Origin: Phycisphaerales bacterium
GTDB lineage: Bacteria > Planctomycetota > Phycisphaerae > Phycisphaerales > UBA1924
Assembly: GCA_016699835.1 (NCBI GenBank)
Contig: CP064987.1
Location: forward strand, 2,294,001 to 2,358,000
Reading direction: 5' to 3'
Length of the DNA stretch: 64,000 nucleotides
Part shown: piece after piece, positions 1 to 7,340 of the stretch
How the letters are laid out: every line of letters begins with the position of its first letter
How positions within the stretch are numbered: position 1 is the stretch's first letter
The notes under the pieces: generated by a model
What the model was told of the DNA's origin: nothing
Seen by the model: only the letters and a program-made list of their open reading frames with translations
Database searches by the model: none
Made by a program: the position numbers and the translations under genes

Positions 1-2
1 CG

Positions 3-1091
3 GATGGCCGACGCGTGATCTTCCAGGCGGTGGCGGCACCCAAGGAGGGTGAAACAGCCGATCCGTTCTATGCGATGTACGTCGCGGACCTTTCGCGGAA
101 CGTCGAGGGCAGGGCCTTCGCGCTCGAGAACATCCGGCGCGTGAGTCCGGCCGGCTCGGCGAACACGTGCGGGTGGTTCGATCCGGTGCGTCCCGACGAG
201 GTGATCTTCGGGAGCACGCTCGTCAAGCCCAGCGACGATCAGAAATCGGGATTCCAGGTTGGGACGCGCAAGTACCAGTGGATGTTTCCGTCGGAGATGG
301 AGATCGTGCTGGCGCACCTGACGGCGGACGACGCGCCGGTGGCGACGCCGACTGCGATGTTCGCGCTTCCCAACTATGACGCGGAGTGCTCGTTCTCGAG
401 CGATGGGCGATTTGTGCTGTACACGCACGTGGAGGACGCGCCGAAGGATTTGCCCGAGGGGACGCCCCATCGCTCGGATGGAAATATTTATATCTATGAC
501 ACGGTGACACGTGTGCAGCACCCGATCGTGGTGGCGCCGGGGTACGACGGCGGGCCATTCTTTTCGCCCGATGGGAAGTCGATCTGCTATCGCTCGGATC
601 GCGCGGGGAATGACCTCCTGCAAATCTATGTCGCGGACCTGAAGTTCGAGAAGGACGCGGGCGGGAGCCTGATCCCCGTGGGCGTTGAGCGTGAGTATCA
701 ACTGACGAACAACGAGCACGTGAACTGGTGCCCGTACTGGCACCCGAGCGGGAAGTACCTTGTGTATGGCACGAGCGAGGTGGGGCACTTCAACTATGAG
801 GTGTTCGCGATCGGCGTGGACCGCGAGGCGATGGCGAAGGCCGCGGAAACGACGATCGAGGGGCAGACGGTGGACGCGACGAGCGCGTGGCACGCGCGTG
901 TGACGCACGCGCCGGGGGCGGACATCCTGCCGGCGTTCTCGACGGATGGGACGCTCATGATGTGGACGGCGCAGCGCGGGGCGGATGGGAAGGGGCACCC
1001 CTCGAGCCAGTTGTGGATCGCGCGGTGGCGCGTGCCGAGTTCGTTGACGCCTCGAGATGTGCTGCGGGATGCGTCACTGGGTGGGCATTGA
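3..1091 (+). CDS. PD40/TolB-like beta-propeller protein, 5' partial
   Basis: The reading frame is open from base 3, and the first visible codons read DGRRVIFQ, which is the end of a 'SPDG..' beta-propeller blade motif, so the gene begins upstream of the window. A GTG at position 15 is internal and should not be taken as the start. About 362 residues are visible. At least two further blades are clear (CSFSSDGRFVLYT near residue 125, and PFFSPDGKSICYRSDRAGN near 185), followed by a third with CPYWHPSGKYLVYGTS. Such WD40-like/PD40 repeats occur in TolB-like periplasmic proteins and serine-peptidase propellers. No catalytic domain follows the propeller, so this is probably a binding or scaffold protein. 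The missing N-terminus hides any signal peptide. It converges on the peroxidase operon, with a hairpin between them. Confidence 0.75.
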   Translation, partial: DGRRVIFQAVAAPKEGETADPFYAMYVADLSRNVEGRAFALENIRRVSPAGSANTCGWFDPVRPDEVIFGSTLVKPSDDQKSGFQVGTRKYQWMFPSEMEIVLAHLTADDAPVATPTAMFALPNYDAECSFSSDGRFVLYTHVEDAPKDLPEGTPHRSDGNIYIYDTVTRVQHPIVVAPGYDGGPFFSPDGKSICYRSDRAGNDLLQIYVADLKFEKDAGGSLIPVGVEREYQLTNNEHVNWCPYWHPSGKYLVYGTSEVGHFNYEVFAIGVDREAMAKAAETTIEGQTVDATSAWHARVTHAPGADILPAFSTDGTLMMWTAQRGADGKGHPSSQLWIARWRVPSSLTPRDVLRDASLGGH

Positions 1092-1127
1092 GTGGTGAGC
1101 GCGGCGTGGAGCCGTATGTTGAAAGAA

Positions 1128-1164
1128 GTAGAAAAAAGAGGCACAGGCGGTACGCCTGTGCCAC
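1128..1164 (-). terminator. Intrinsic terminator of the peroxidase operon, formed by a repeat-family palindrome
   Basis: GGCACAGGCG (1140-1149), a 3-nt loop and CGCCTGTGCC (1153-1162) make a perfect 10-bp stem. Read on the minus strand, the stem is followed by CTCTTTTTTC (positions 1139 down to 1130). That is a classical intrinsic terminator for the two minus-strand peroxidase genes. The palindrome plus the flanking ACGAG recurs in degenerate form at 9226-9253. Confidence 0.7.
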
Positions 1165-1195
1165 GAGTGGTGGTAGATTGCGCGATGCGATCGGC

Positions 1196-3043
1196 TCAGC
1201 AGCCGGTTGAGAATGAGCCGAGGTAGTAGAGCAGATCGTCGATGGTGACGCCGCCGTCGGGGGTGCCGGTGGTGGTGCCGTTGTCGATGTCGGCGATGGT
1301 GGTGCCGGCACTGAAGGCGCCGAGGAAGTAGAGGAGGTCGTCGATGGTGGTGCCGCCATCGGGGATTCCGGCTCCGGAGCCATTGTCCATGTCGGCGACG
1401 CAGGCGGGCGGGCACCCGAGATCGCCGCAGAAGAGGACGGCTCTCGCGGGCGCGGAGCGGGCGAGGCCGGCGGTCGCGCCTGGGTCTTCGATTTCCCATT
1501 GGAAGAAGTACTCGGTTCCCAAGAGTCGGCCGTTGGGCGCGATGGGCCAGTGGACGGTGCCGACGCCGGCGTTGTCGCCGGTTGCGGGCAGGGTGATGGA
1601 GCCGAGCGTGTCGTCGGCGTCGATGATGCCGGCGATCGGAGGTTTGGTGGAGATGAGGAGTCGCGCGGTGGCGCCGGGGAGCGCGCCGGAGAGGCCGATC
1701 TTGAAATCGCTGTTGCCGACGAAGGGTGGCGTGGCGGCGATGATGGTGGGGATGCCGCCGGTGCCCGCGGTGCCGCCGGCGAGGATCTGGACGCGCTCCT
1801 GCGGGCGCTCTGACCAGAGCGAGGCGGAGTCGAAGGGGAAGATTCCATCGCGGACGCGGGCGTCGGTGAGTCCGTTCTGGAGGAAGTCCTGGATGGCGGG
1901 GGCGACCTGGGGCGGGACGTTGACCTGCTGCATGAGCGGGTCCTGGTTGTTTTGGAACTGGGGCGCGGCGCCAGGGGCGCGGGCGTAGAACTGGATGACC
2001 TGGGTGAGGTTGGTGAACTGCCCGTTGTGCATGAGGCTGGTGCGCAGGCCGACGTTCCGGAGGCTGGGGACCTTGAACTTGCCCCGGTCGGCGGGGTTGT
2101 TGGTGGTGTTCTGGAGGCCGAGGTCTTCGGCGTTGGGTCGGAGGCCGATGTTTCGGAAGCCGTTGCCGGTGAACTGGGGGGCGGGGTGGCAGGCGGCGCA
2201 GCCCGAGGTGGCGAAGGCGCCGACGCCTTGGCGCTGCTGGGGTGTGAGGGCGTTGGTGTCGCCGTCGCGGAAGCGGTCCCAGGGCGTGTCGTCGGGGTAG
2301 AGCGTGCGCTCGTAGGTGGCGATGGCCATGGCGATGCGTGCGGGTGTGATGGCGGCGTCGTTGAAGGCATTGGCGAAGAGCGCGGGGTAGGTTGGATGGG
2401 TCGCGAGCGCGGTAGCGACATCGGACTGGAGATTGCGGGCGATCGCGAGCGGGCGCGACGAGGCGAGTTTGGTGGCGACCGCCGACCAGTCGCGGTTCTG
2501 GTGGGCCATCTCGATGGTGTTGACGATCGGGCCGACGGCCTGGCTTTCTAGGGCGCCGCCGGTGGGGATAAGGACCTGATTGGTGAGGGGATCGAGGAAG
2601 GTGTTGGAGGCTCGGCCGTCCCAGAAGGTTTGTGGGGCGAAGGCGGCGGTGATGAAGGACATCGACGAGCGCCCGGTGACCTGGGGATTCAGGTCGAAGT
2701 CGGGGCTGCGCTCGTAGTCGTCGCTGCTGTCGGCGTTGATGACGCCGGGCGAGCCGAAGACGTCGTCGGGGGTGTTGGGGAGGTTGTCGAGGCCGGGCGT
2801 GCGGACGCGGCGCGCGTCGATGCCGCCCTGGGAGAAGGAGTGGCAGGTGGCGCAGGCGACGGTGTTGTCGGAGGAGAGTTGCTCATCCCAGAAGAGGACC
2901 TTGCCGAGGATCCGCTTGGCCTCGGTGATGGGGTTCTGGGCGGGAACGGGGACTGGTGGGAGGGCCGGCGGCTGGGGCTGGGCGAGTGCGCTCGTGGCGA
3001 CGAAGAGGGCGAGCGCGACGGCGTGGCGCGAATGGAAAGGCAT
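1196..3043 (-). CDS. Secreted di-haem cytochrome c peroxidase-like protein with two GC-type dockerin repeats
   Basis: The product is 615 aa. The ATG at 3043 is chosen because AGGAG lies about 8 nt upstream and a signal peptide follows (MPFHSRHAVALALFVATSALAQ); longer in-frame starts add a non-signal extension. Two CxxCH haem sites are visible, CATCH near residue 70 and CAACH near residue 255. They sit in a MauG/CcpA-type layout, with GKVLFWDEQLSSD before the first haem and KVPSLRNVGLR after the second. This family reduces H2O2 or carries out related periplasmic oxidations. After the catalytic part comes a beta-rich linker and two calcium-loop repeats (DMDNGSGAGIPDGGTTIDD and DIDNGTTTGTPDGGVTIDD), and the chain ends in Gly-Cys. 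It follows a homologous gene by 108 bp, so this is probably a tandem duplication and operon. The substrate is unknown. Confidence 0.85.
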   Translation of the reverse strand: MPFHSRHAVALALFVATSALAQPQPPALPPVPVPAQNPITEAKRILGKVLFWDEQLSSDNTVACATCHSFSQGGIDARRVRTPGLDNLPNTPDDVFGSPGVINADSSDDYERSPDFDLNPQVTGRSSMSFITAAFAPQTFWDGRASNTFLDPLTNQVLIPTGGALESQAVGPIVNTIEMAHQNRDWSAVATKLASSRPLAIARNLQSDVATALATHPTYPALFANAFNDAAITPARIAMAIATYERTLYPDDTPWDRFRDGDTNALTPQQRQGVGAFATSGCAACHPAPQFTGNGFRNIGLRPNAEDLGLQNTTNNPADRGKFKVPSLRNVGLRTSLMHNGQFTNLTQVIQFYARAPGAAPQFQNNQDPLMQQVNVPPQVAPAIQDFLQNGLTDARVRDGIFPFDSASLWSERPQERVQILAGGTAGTGGIPTIIAATPPFVGNSDFKIGLSGALPGATARLLISTKPPIAGIIDADDTLGSITLPATGDNAGVGTVHWPIAPNGRLLGTEYFFQWEIEDPGATAGLARSAPARAVLFCGDLGCPPACVADMDNGSGAGIPDGGTTIDDLLYFLGAFSAGTTIADIDNGTTTGTPDGGVTIDDLLYYLGSFSTGC

Positions 3044-3151
3044 CCTTTGCTCCTCGATTGGGGCGCGAGAACGTTCTGTCCCCACGCATATTGGGGGCGG
3101 AACGCCTTCGGGGACAATCGATTTCAAGGCCGGGAGAGAATTTTCGCGGGA

Positions 3152-5008
3152 TCAGCACCCGGCGGAGAAACGATCGATGAAGAAGAGAAGATCGTCGATG
3201 GTGACGGCCTGGTCGGGCGTGCCCAGGTTGCTCCCGTCGTCGAGGTCGGCGTCGAGCGAGCCTTCGCTAAAGACCTGGAGGTAGTAGAGCAGGTCGTCGA
3301 TGTTGACGGCACCATCGGGGAAACCCCCACCCCCCCCTCCAAGGCCGTCATCGAGGTCGGCGAAGCAGGCGGTGGGACAACCTATGTCGCCACAGAAGAA
3401 CGTGGCGGCGGCGGGTGCGGATCGGGCGATGCCGCCGGGAGCGGTGGGGTCGGTGATGGCCCATTGGAAGTAGACAGTCTTGCCGAGGAGTGCGCCGTTG
3501 GCGGCGATGGGCCAGGTGATGGTGGTGATGCCATCGGTTGGCGCTGTGCCAGGGAGCGTGATGGGGCCGAGAGTGCGATCGGCGGTGAGGACACCGGCGA
3601 TGGGCGCGTGGCGTGAGATGAAGAGCGTGGCTTCGCTGCCGCCGCGTGCGTTGGCGAGGCCGAGGGTGAACTCAGAGTTTCCGACGAGGGGTGGGGCGGG
3701 GGCGATCATGGTGGGGAGGCCACCCGCGCCGGCGACGCCGCCGGGGAGCGATTGCACGTGGTCCTCGAGGCGCGTCGACCAGAGCGTGGCGGAGTCGAAG
3801 GGGGGAAGACCATCGCGTACGCGCGGGTCGATGAGGCCGTTGGTCAGGAAGTCGGTGATGGAGGCGACGAACTCGGTAGGGACGATGACGAAGTCCATGA
3901 AGACGTCCTGGTTCTCGGTGAACTGGGGCGCGGCGCCCTCGGCCCTGGCGTAGAAGGCGATGACGTCGTCGAGGGTTTCGAGGTTGCCGTTGTGCATGAA
4001 GTTGGATCGGAGGCCAGCGTTTCGGAGGCTGGGCGTGCGGAACTTGCCGTGGTCGGCGGCGTTGCCGTTGACTCCGCCGACGCCGAGGTCTTCGGTGGGC
4101 GGGCGGAAGCCGATGGCGTGGAAGTCGTTGTCGGTGAACTCCGGGGCGAAGTGGCAGAGGGTGCAGCCGACGGCATCGAAGTTGGTCCAGCCCTCGGCCT
4201 GTTGGGGCGTGAGGGCATCGAGGTTGCCGTCGTTGAAGGCATCCCAGGGCGTTTCGTCGGGATAGAGCGTGCGCTCGTAGGTGGCGATGGCCATGCCGAT
4301 GCGGGCGGGAGTGATCGCGCCGTCGCCGAATGCCGTGGCAAAGAGTTGGGGGTAGTCCTGGACTCCGGTGAGTGCGGCGGCGACGTCGGGCTGGATGTTC
4401 CGAGCGAGGGCGAGGGGGCGAGCGGCGGCGAGTTTGGTCGCGACCTCGACCCAGTTGCGATTCTCGTGGGCCATCTCGATGGGGTTCATGACGGGGCCGA
4501 CGGCCTGGCTCTCGAGTGCGCCGCCGACGGGGATGAGCGTTTGCAATGTGAGGGGGTCGGTGAAGGACGTCTTGGCGCGGCCATCCCAGAAGATGCGCGG
4601 GGCGTAGGAGGCGGTGAGGAAGGAGATGGAGGCTCGTGCGCCGGATTGCGGGCCGACGCCATAGACGGGATCGACCTCGTACTGGCCCTCGGCGTCGATG
4701 CGGACGATGCCGGGCGAGCCGAAGGTGTCGTCGTCGGTGTTGAGGATGTGGTCCGGGCCGGGAGATTGGACGCGGCGCGAGTCGACGCCGGCGTGCGAGG
4801 GCGAGTGGCAGGTGGCGCAGGCGACGGTGCTGTTGCTGGAGAGTTGCTCATCCCAGAAGAGGACCTTGCCGAGGACGCGCTTGGCCTCGGTGAAGGGATT
4901 CTCGGACGGGAAGGGGACGGGCGGGAGGGGGCTGACAAACTGGGCGTGCGCGGCCGAGGCGGCGAGCATGGCGGCGGCGCACGCGAGGCGGAGGGGACGA
5001 ATCTTCAT
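3152..5008 (-). CDS. Second di-haem cytochrome c peroxidase-like protein with two GC-type dockerin repeats
   Basis: The product is 618 aa from the ATG at 5008, which opens a clear signal peptide (MKIRPLRLACAAAMLAASAAHA). The in-frame start at 5098 would bury that signal. The haem motifs are CATCH (near residue 72) and CTLCH (near residue 260). Order and surrounding blocks match the neighbour gene closely (AKRVLGKVLFWDEQLSS; ALESQAVGPVMNPIEMAHENRNW; MAIATYERTLYPDETPWD), so the two are paralogues from a local duplication. The C-terminus has two dockerin-like repeats, the first with a Gly-rich insert in its calcium loop, and ends AGC. It is the upstream gene of a probable two-gene unit on the minus strand. 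Both proteins should be exported, and if the dockerin repeats anchor, they are held at the cell surface. Confidence 0.85.
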   Translation of the reverse strand: MKIRPLRLACAAAMLAASAAHAQFVSPLPPVPFPSENPFTEAKRVLGKVLFWDEQLSSNSTVACATCHSPSHAGVDSRRVQSPGPDHILNTDDDTFGSPGIVRIDAEGQYEVDPVYGVGPQSGARASISFLTASYAPRIFWDGRAKTSFTDPLTLQTLIPVGGALESQAVGPVMNPIEMAHENRNWVEVATKLAAARPLALARNIQPDVAAALTGVQDYPQLFATAFGDGAITPARIGMAIATYERTLYPDETPWDAFNDGNLDALTPQQAEGWTNFDAVGCTLCHFAPEFTDNDFHAIGFRPPTEDLGVGGVNGNAADHGKFRTPSLRNAGLRSNFMHNGNLETLDDVIAFYARAEGAAPQFTENQDVFMDFVIVPTEFVASITDFLTNGLIDPRVRDGLPPFDSATLWSTRLEDHVQSLPGGVAGAGGLPTMIAPAPPLVGNSEFTLGLANARGGSEATLFISRHAPIAGVLTADRTLGPITLPGTAPTDGITTITWPIAANGALLGKTVYFQWAITDPTAPGGIARSAPAAATFFCGDIGCPTACFADLDDGLGGGGGGFPDGAVNIDDLLYYLQVFSEGSLDADLDDGSNLGTPDQAVTIDDLLFFIDRFSAGC

Positions 5009-5294
5009 CGTGGCAACTGCTTTCGGGCCGATCGGCTGATTGGTGAAATCAACGGACGTGGTGGTCATCTGGACCATACACCATTCGTGCGGATGCACAA
5101 GGTGTTCGGGGGAATTCCGCGGGAAGAACCGCGGTCCACACGGGTTGAGTGGCAGGGATTTCCCAGCCTGACGCGGCGATGGTTGTTGGGACGGGGATTG
5201 GGGGGTGGCAAAGGGTCGGGGCTTCGATCAGTTCCCCGATGGCGTTCATCGCGCGAGGCGTTGGCTCATCTCGGCCACCATCTCGTGACGCACG

Positions 5295-5350
5295 GCCACT
5301 GGTAGCCCTGTCCGCCCACTGCGGGCGCGGCCAGACTGTTGGCCCCTGTG
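5295..5350 (-). repeat. Degenerate third copy of the Rhs-linked hairpin element
   Basis: On the minus strand this stretch aligns with the core of the element at 5829-5907: it shares GGCCGC, a central GTGGGCGGA block and AGGGC, in the same order and spacing. The outer stem arms have decayed. It lies on the far side of the 21-bp array from the better copy. Confidence 0.45.
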
Positions 5351-5489
5351 ACATCAGGCCATGCGTTCCACCGGCTATCCCCTATTGATGTTCGTGGTGC
5401 CGAGATCGAGACCCGTTTCCGGGCTTCTCGGGGCGTTGTCCATCGAAAATCAGGCCGTTCCTGCGCCCGAACGGGTTCCGAGTAGGGGA

Positions 5490-5741
5490 TGCTCCATTTC
5501 GCCGGGAAGAGTTCCAGTCGCGACCGGAAGCGTTCCGGTCACTACCGCGGGGCCTCCGGTCGCGACCGTGGGGCGTGCGGTCACCACCGTCGGGGCTCCG
5601 GTCGCGACCCGAAGGGGGCCGGTCGCGACTGGAAGAGATCCGCTCGCGACCGGACGAGTTCCGGTCACGACCGATGTCGCTCTGGTCGCGAGTGGACGAG
5701 CCCCGGCCGCGACCTGATGTGTTCCGGTCGCGATACCCGGA
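5490..5741. repeat. Tandem array of about 11-12 imperfect 21-bp repeats with a palindromic core
   Basis: From 5511 the sequence divides cleanly into 21-bp units, for example 5532-5552, 5553-5573 and 5658-5678. The consensus is close to GNTCCGGTCGCGACCGGANGA. One degenerate unit precedes it at 5490-5510. The core CCGGTCGCGACCGG is its own reverse complement; several units carry GTCACNACC in its place. No gene is evident. Translated either way it gives heptad repeats, which follows from a period divisible by three and is not evidence of coding. Confidence 0.85.
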
Positions 5742-5828
5742 GTTGGGGTCGTGAGTCTTTGCGTGCTGCGCGAGAGTCGCCTCGCCCGTCCACCCACGGG
5801 GAGCGTGGCGTCCGTCGTCGGGCGAGGC

Positions 5829-5907
5829 CCGGCATCGGTTGGCCCTATCCGCCCACCGCAGGTGCGGCCAACCGATGGCACCCAAGACAGGGGTCAAGCC
5901 ATGCCAC
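5829..5907 (-). repeat. Rhs-linked hairpin element, copy A
   Basis: Read on the minus strand it runs from GTGGCATGG to GATGCCGGG. It holds a 12-bp perfect stem (CATCGGTTGGCC with GGCCAACCGATG) around a roughly 21-nt loop. The same ~80-bp sequence with about 80% identity occurs on the plus strand at 59171-59247. It begins exactly where the adjoining Rhs-like reading frame loses similarity. Confidence 0.75.
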
Positions 5908-6009
5908 CCGCCCCTCGGCGTCGAGGGGGAGCGGCTCGGTGATGACCTCCTGGATGCGCCGGAAGCCGTCATAGAAGTACCGCTCGGCGACCGCCCAGCC
6001 GGGACCATC
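5899..6009 (-). pseudogene. Rhs/YD-repeat protein fragment
   Basis: The minus-strand frame starting just after a TGA at 6012-6010 reads about 35 codons including AERYFYDGFRRIQEV, then ITEPLPLDAEGR. RYxYDGxRRIxEV is the signature found just before the core of Rhs/YD-repeat proteins. Nothing Rhs-like precedes it because of the in-frame stop, and the frame runs directly into the hairpin element, so this is a piece of a destroyed Rhs gene. An Imm11-like gene lies just upstream in the same orientation. Confidence 0.6.
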
Positions 6010-6049
6010 TCAATCATGTCTGCGATCACAACCATCGCGAACGATGTGG

Positions 6050-6622
6050 TCAGGGAACAGTCTCGATCTTCGTGTAAGTGCAACCGGTGGTCTTCATCCG
6101 TTGCAGTGCGAGTCGAAGTCGATTGCCGATATAGAGGATATAAAAATCGTCGACGATACGAAAGATACAGACATTTGAAGGGACTCTACTCTGGATAATT
6201 ACAGGCCTTACTACTCCACCAGACGGTAGGAAGTGTGTTCTCGTTCTGTCCAAACAGTCCACAGTATGTAGGACGTGGAGGACCCAGTACTTGAGATCCA
6301 GATCGATTCCCTCATGCCGAAGTTGAATCGGATAGTACCGGCAGTTGCCCGGTGACTCTTGCTCAAGAACAACGCGAACACGCTCCGAAACAACAAACGG
6401 GCCATATATAGGCCATGGACAGTCATCAATGCTCTTGCGATACTCGATATCTGCTACAAATGGTACGGACCGGACGGGATCTATCAGACTGTCGGCGTGC
6501 GATATGCGGCGCAGCAACTCGTAGTCTGCGCGATCGAACGTTATGTGAGTCCGTGCGCTCTCATGGCTGGAACCAGCCCCTTTCCAGTTCGACCAATGCC
6601 AGAATGGTGTCTCTCGCTTCAT
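6050..6622 (-). CDS. Imm11-like (DUF1629-type) immunity protein candidate
   Basis: The product is 190 aa from the ATG at 6622; a GTG four codons earlier is possible. The layout fits the Imm11/DUF1629 family as I know it: a central 'YGPFVVSERVRVVLEQ' block, then 'YYPIQL', then 'YWVLHVLHTVDCLDR' and a final 'RLALQRMKTTGCTYTKI'. Family members are usually cytoplasmic antidotes encoded beside polymorphic toxins. Here the protein stands alone, although an Rhs fragment follows about 40 bp downstream in the same direction, which suggests it outlived its toxin. The coding sequence is visibly more AT-rich than its neighbours, consistent with transfer. No signal peptide or membrane segment is seen. The family call is by pattern only. 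Confidence 0.6.
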   Translation of the reverse strand: MKRETPFWHWSNWKGAGSSHESARTHITFDRADYELLRRISHADSLIDPVRSVPFVADIEYRKSIDDCPWPIYGPFVVSERVRVVLEQESPGNCRYYPIQLRHEGIDLDLKYWVLHVLHTVDCLDRTRTHFLPSGGVVRPVIIQSRVPSNVCIFRIVDDFYILYIGNRLRLALQRMKTTGCTYTKIETVP

Positions 6623-6806
6623 GGCGCGAACCACTTCTCTGGATTCCGCTGCACATCAATCGCGATCTCCCGTAATCGCTTCTCGAACGGCGGGTGGCGT
6701 GTGTTTCTCCGGCCTGGGTGCCCTCAGTCGGTTGCTCTGAACCGACTGATGCTCTCTCGATCAGTGTAGGAGTTGTGGCGTCCGCGCTCGTCTTGGGGCA
6801 CCCGAC

Positions 6807-7298
6807 TTACTCGAAGAGTTTGACCTGGGCCTTGGCGTCCTTGATTCGGCCGTCCAGGAGTTCGAGTTGGCGTTTGAGTTCGTCGACGCTTCGGAACTGG
6901 TAGTACTCGGAGGCGAAGCGGATGTAGGCGACCTCGTCGATGTCGCGGAGGCGGACCATGACGCGTTCGCCGACGACGCGGCTGTTGACCTCGCGGTCGA
7001 ACTCGCGGTGGAGGGCTTCTTCGATCTCGTCGGCGAGTTGTTCCTTGACGGCCTCGGCGATTGGGCGCTTGCCGCAGGCCGCGTGGATGCCGGAGATGAT
7101 CTTCTGGCGGTCGAAGGGCTGGTGGGTGCCGTCGCGTTTGATGACGACGAGGCGGGCGGTCTGCTCGACGCGTTCGTAGGTGGTGAAACGTCGGTTGCAG
7201 GCGACGCACTCTCGGCGCCTACGGATGGACTTGCCGGCGTCGCTGGCGCGGCTGTCGATCACCTTGTCGTTGTCGGCGCTGCAGAACGGGCAGATCAC
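6807..7298 (-). CDS. nrdR: Transcriptional repressor NrdR
   Basis: The product is 163 aa, close to the usual length. It starts MICPFCSADNDKVIDSR, with a zinc ribbon made of CPFC and, about 25 residues later, CVACNRRFTTYER. The ATP-cone follows (VVIKRDGTHQPFDRQKI near residue 50). NrdR senses dATP/ATP through the ATP-cone and represses ribonucleotide reductase operons. No nrd genes lie in this window. It is transcribed alone on the minus strand, and the next upstream gene ends 42 bp away. Confidence 0.95.
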   Translation of the reverse strand: MICPFCSADNDKVIDSRASDAGKSIRRRRECVACNRRFTTYERVEQTARLVVIKRDGTHQPFDRQKIISGIHAACGKRPIAEAVKEQLADEIEEALHREFDREVNSRVVGERVMVRLRDIDEVAYIRFASEYYQFRSVDELKRQLELLDGRIKDAKAQVKLFE

Positions 7299-7340
7299 GC
7301 GGGAAGGGTAGCCGGAGGGAGTGGCTGGGCCGGGGCGGGC

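Noticed and set aside
955..2421. A long Ser/Pro-rich minus-strand frame overlapping the first peroxidase
   Set aside because: The peroxidase frame has haem motifs, a signal peptide and dockerins; this frame is its shifted shadow.
5490..5741. A CRISPR array
   Set aside because: The units are contiguous 21-bp imperfect repeats without unique spacers, and no cas gene is near.
5382..6083. A minus-strand protein with SGRDRNS-type heptad repeats
   Set aside because: The heptads follow automatically from a 21-bp DNA repeat, and the frame runs through an unrelated hairpin element and Rhs fragment in the wrong phase.
6359..6769. A plus-strand 136-codon frame
   Set aside because: It lies antisense to the Imm11-like gene, has no ribosome-binding site and no recognisable domain.
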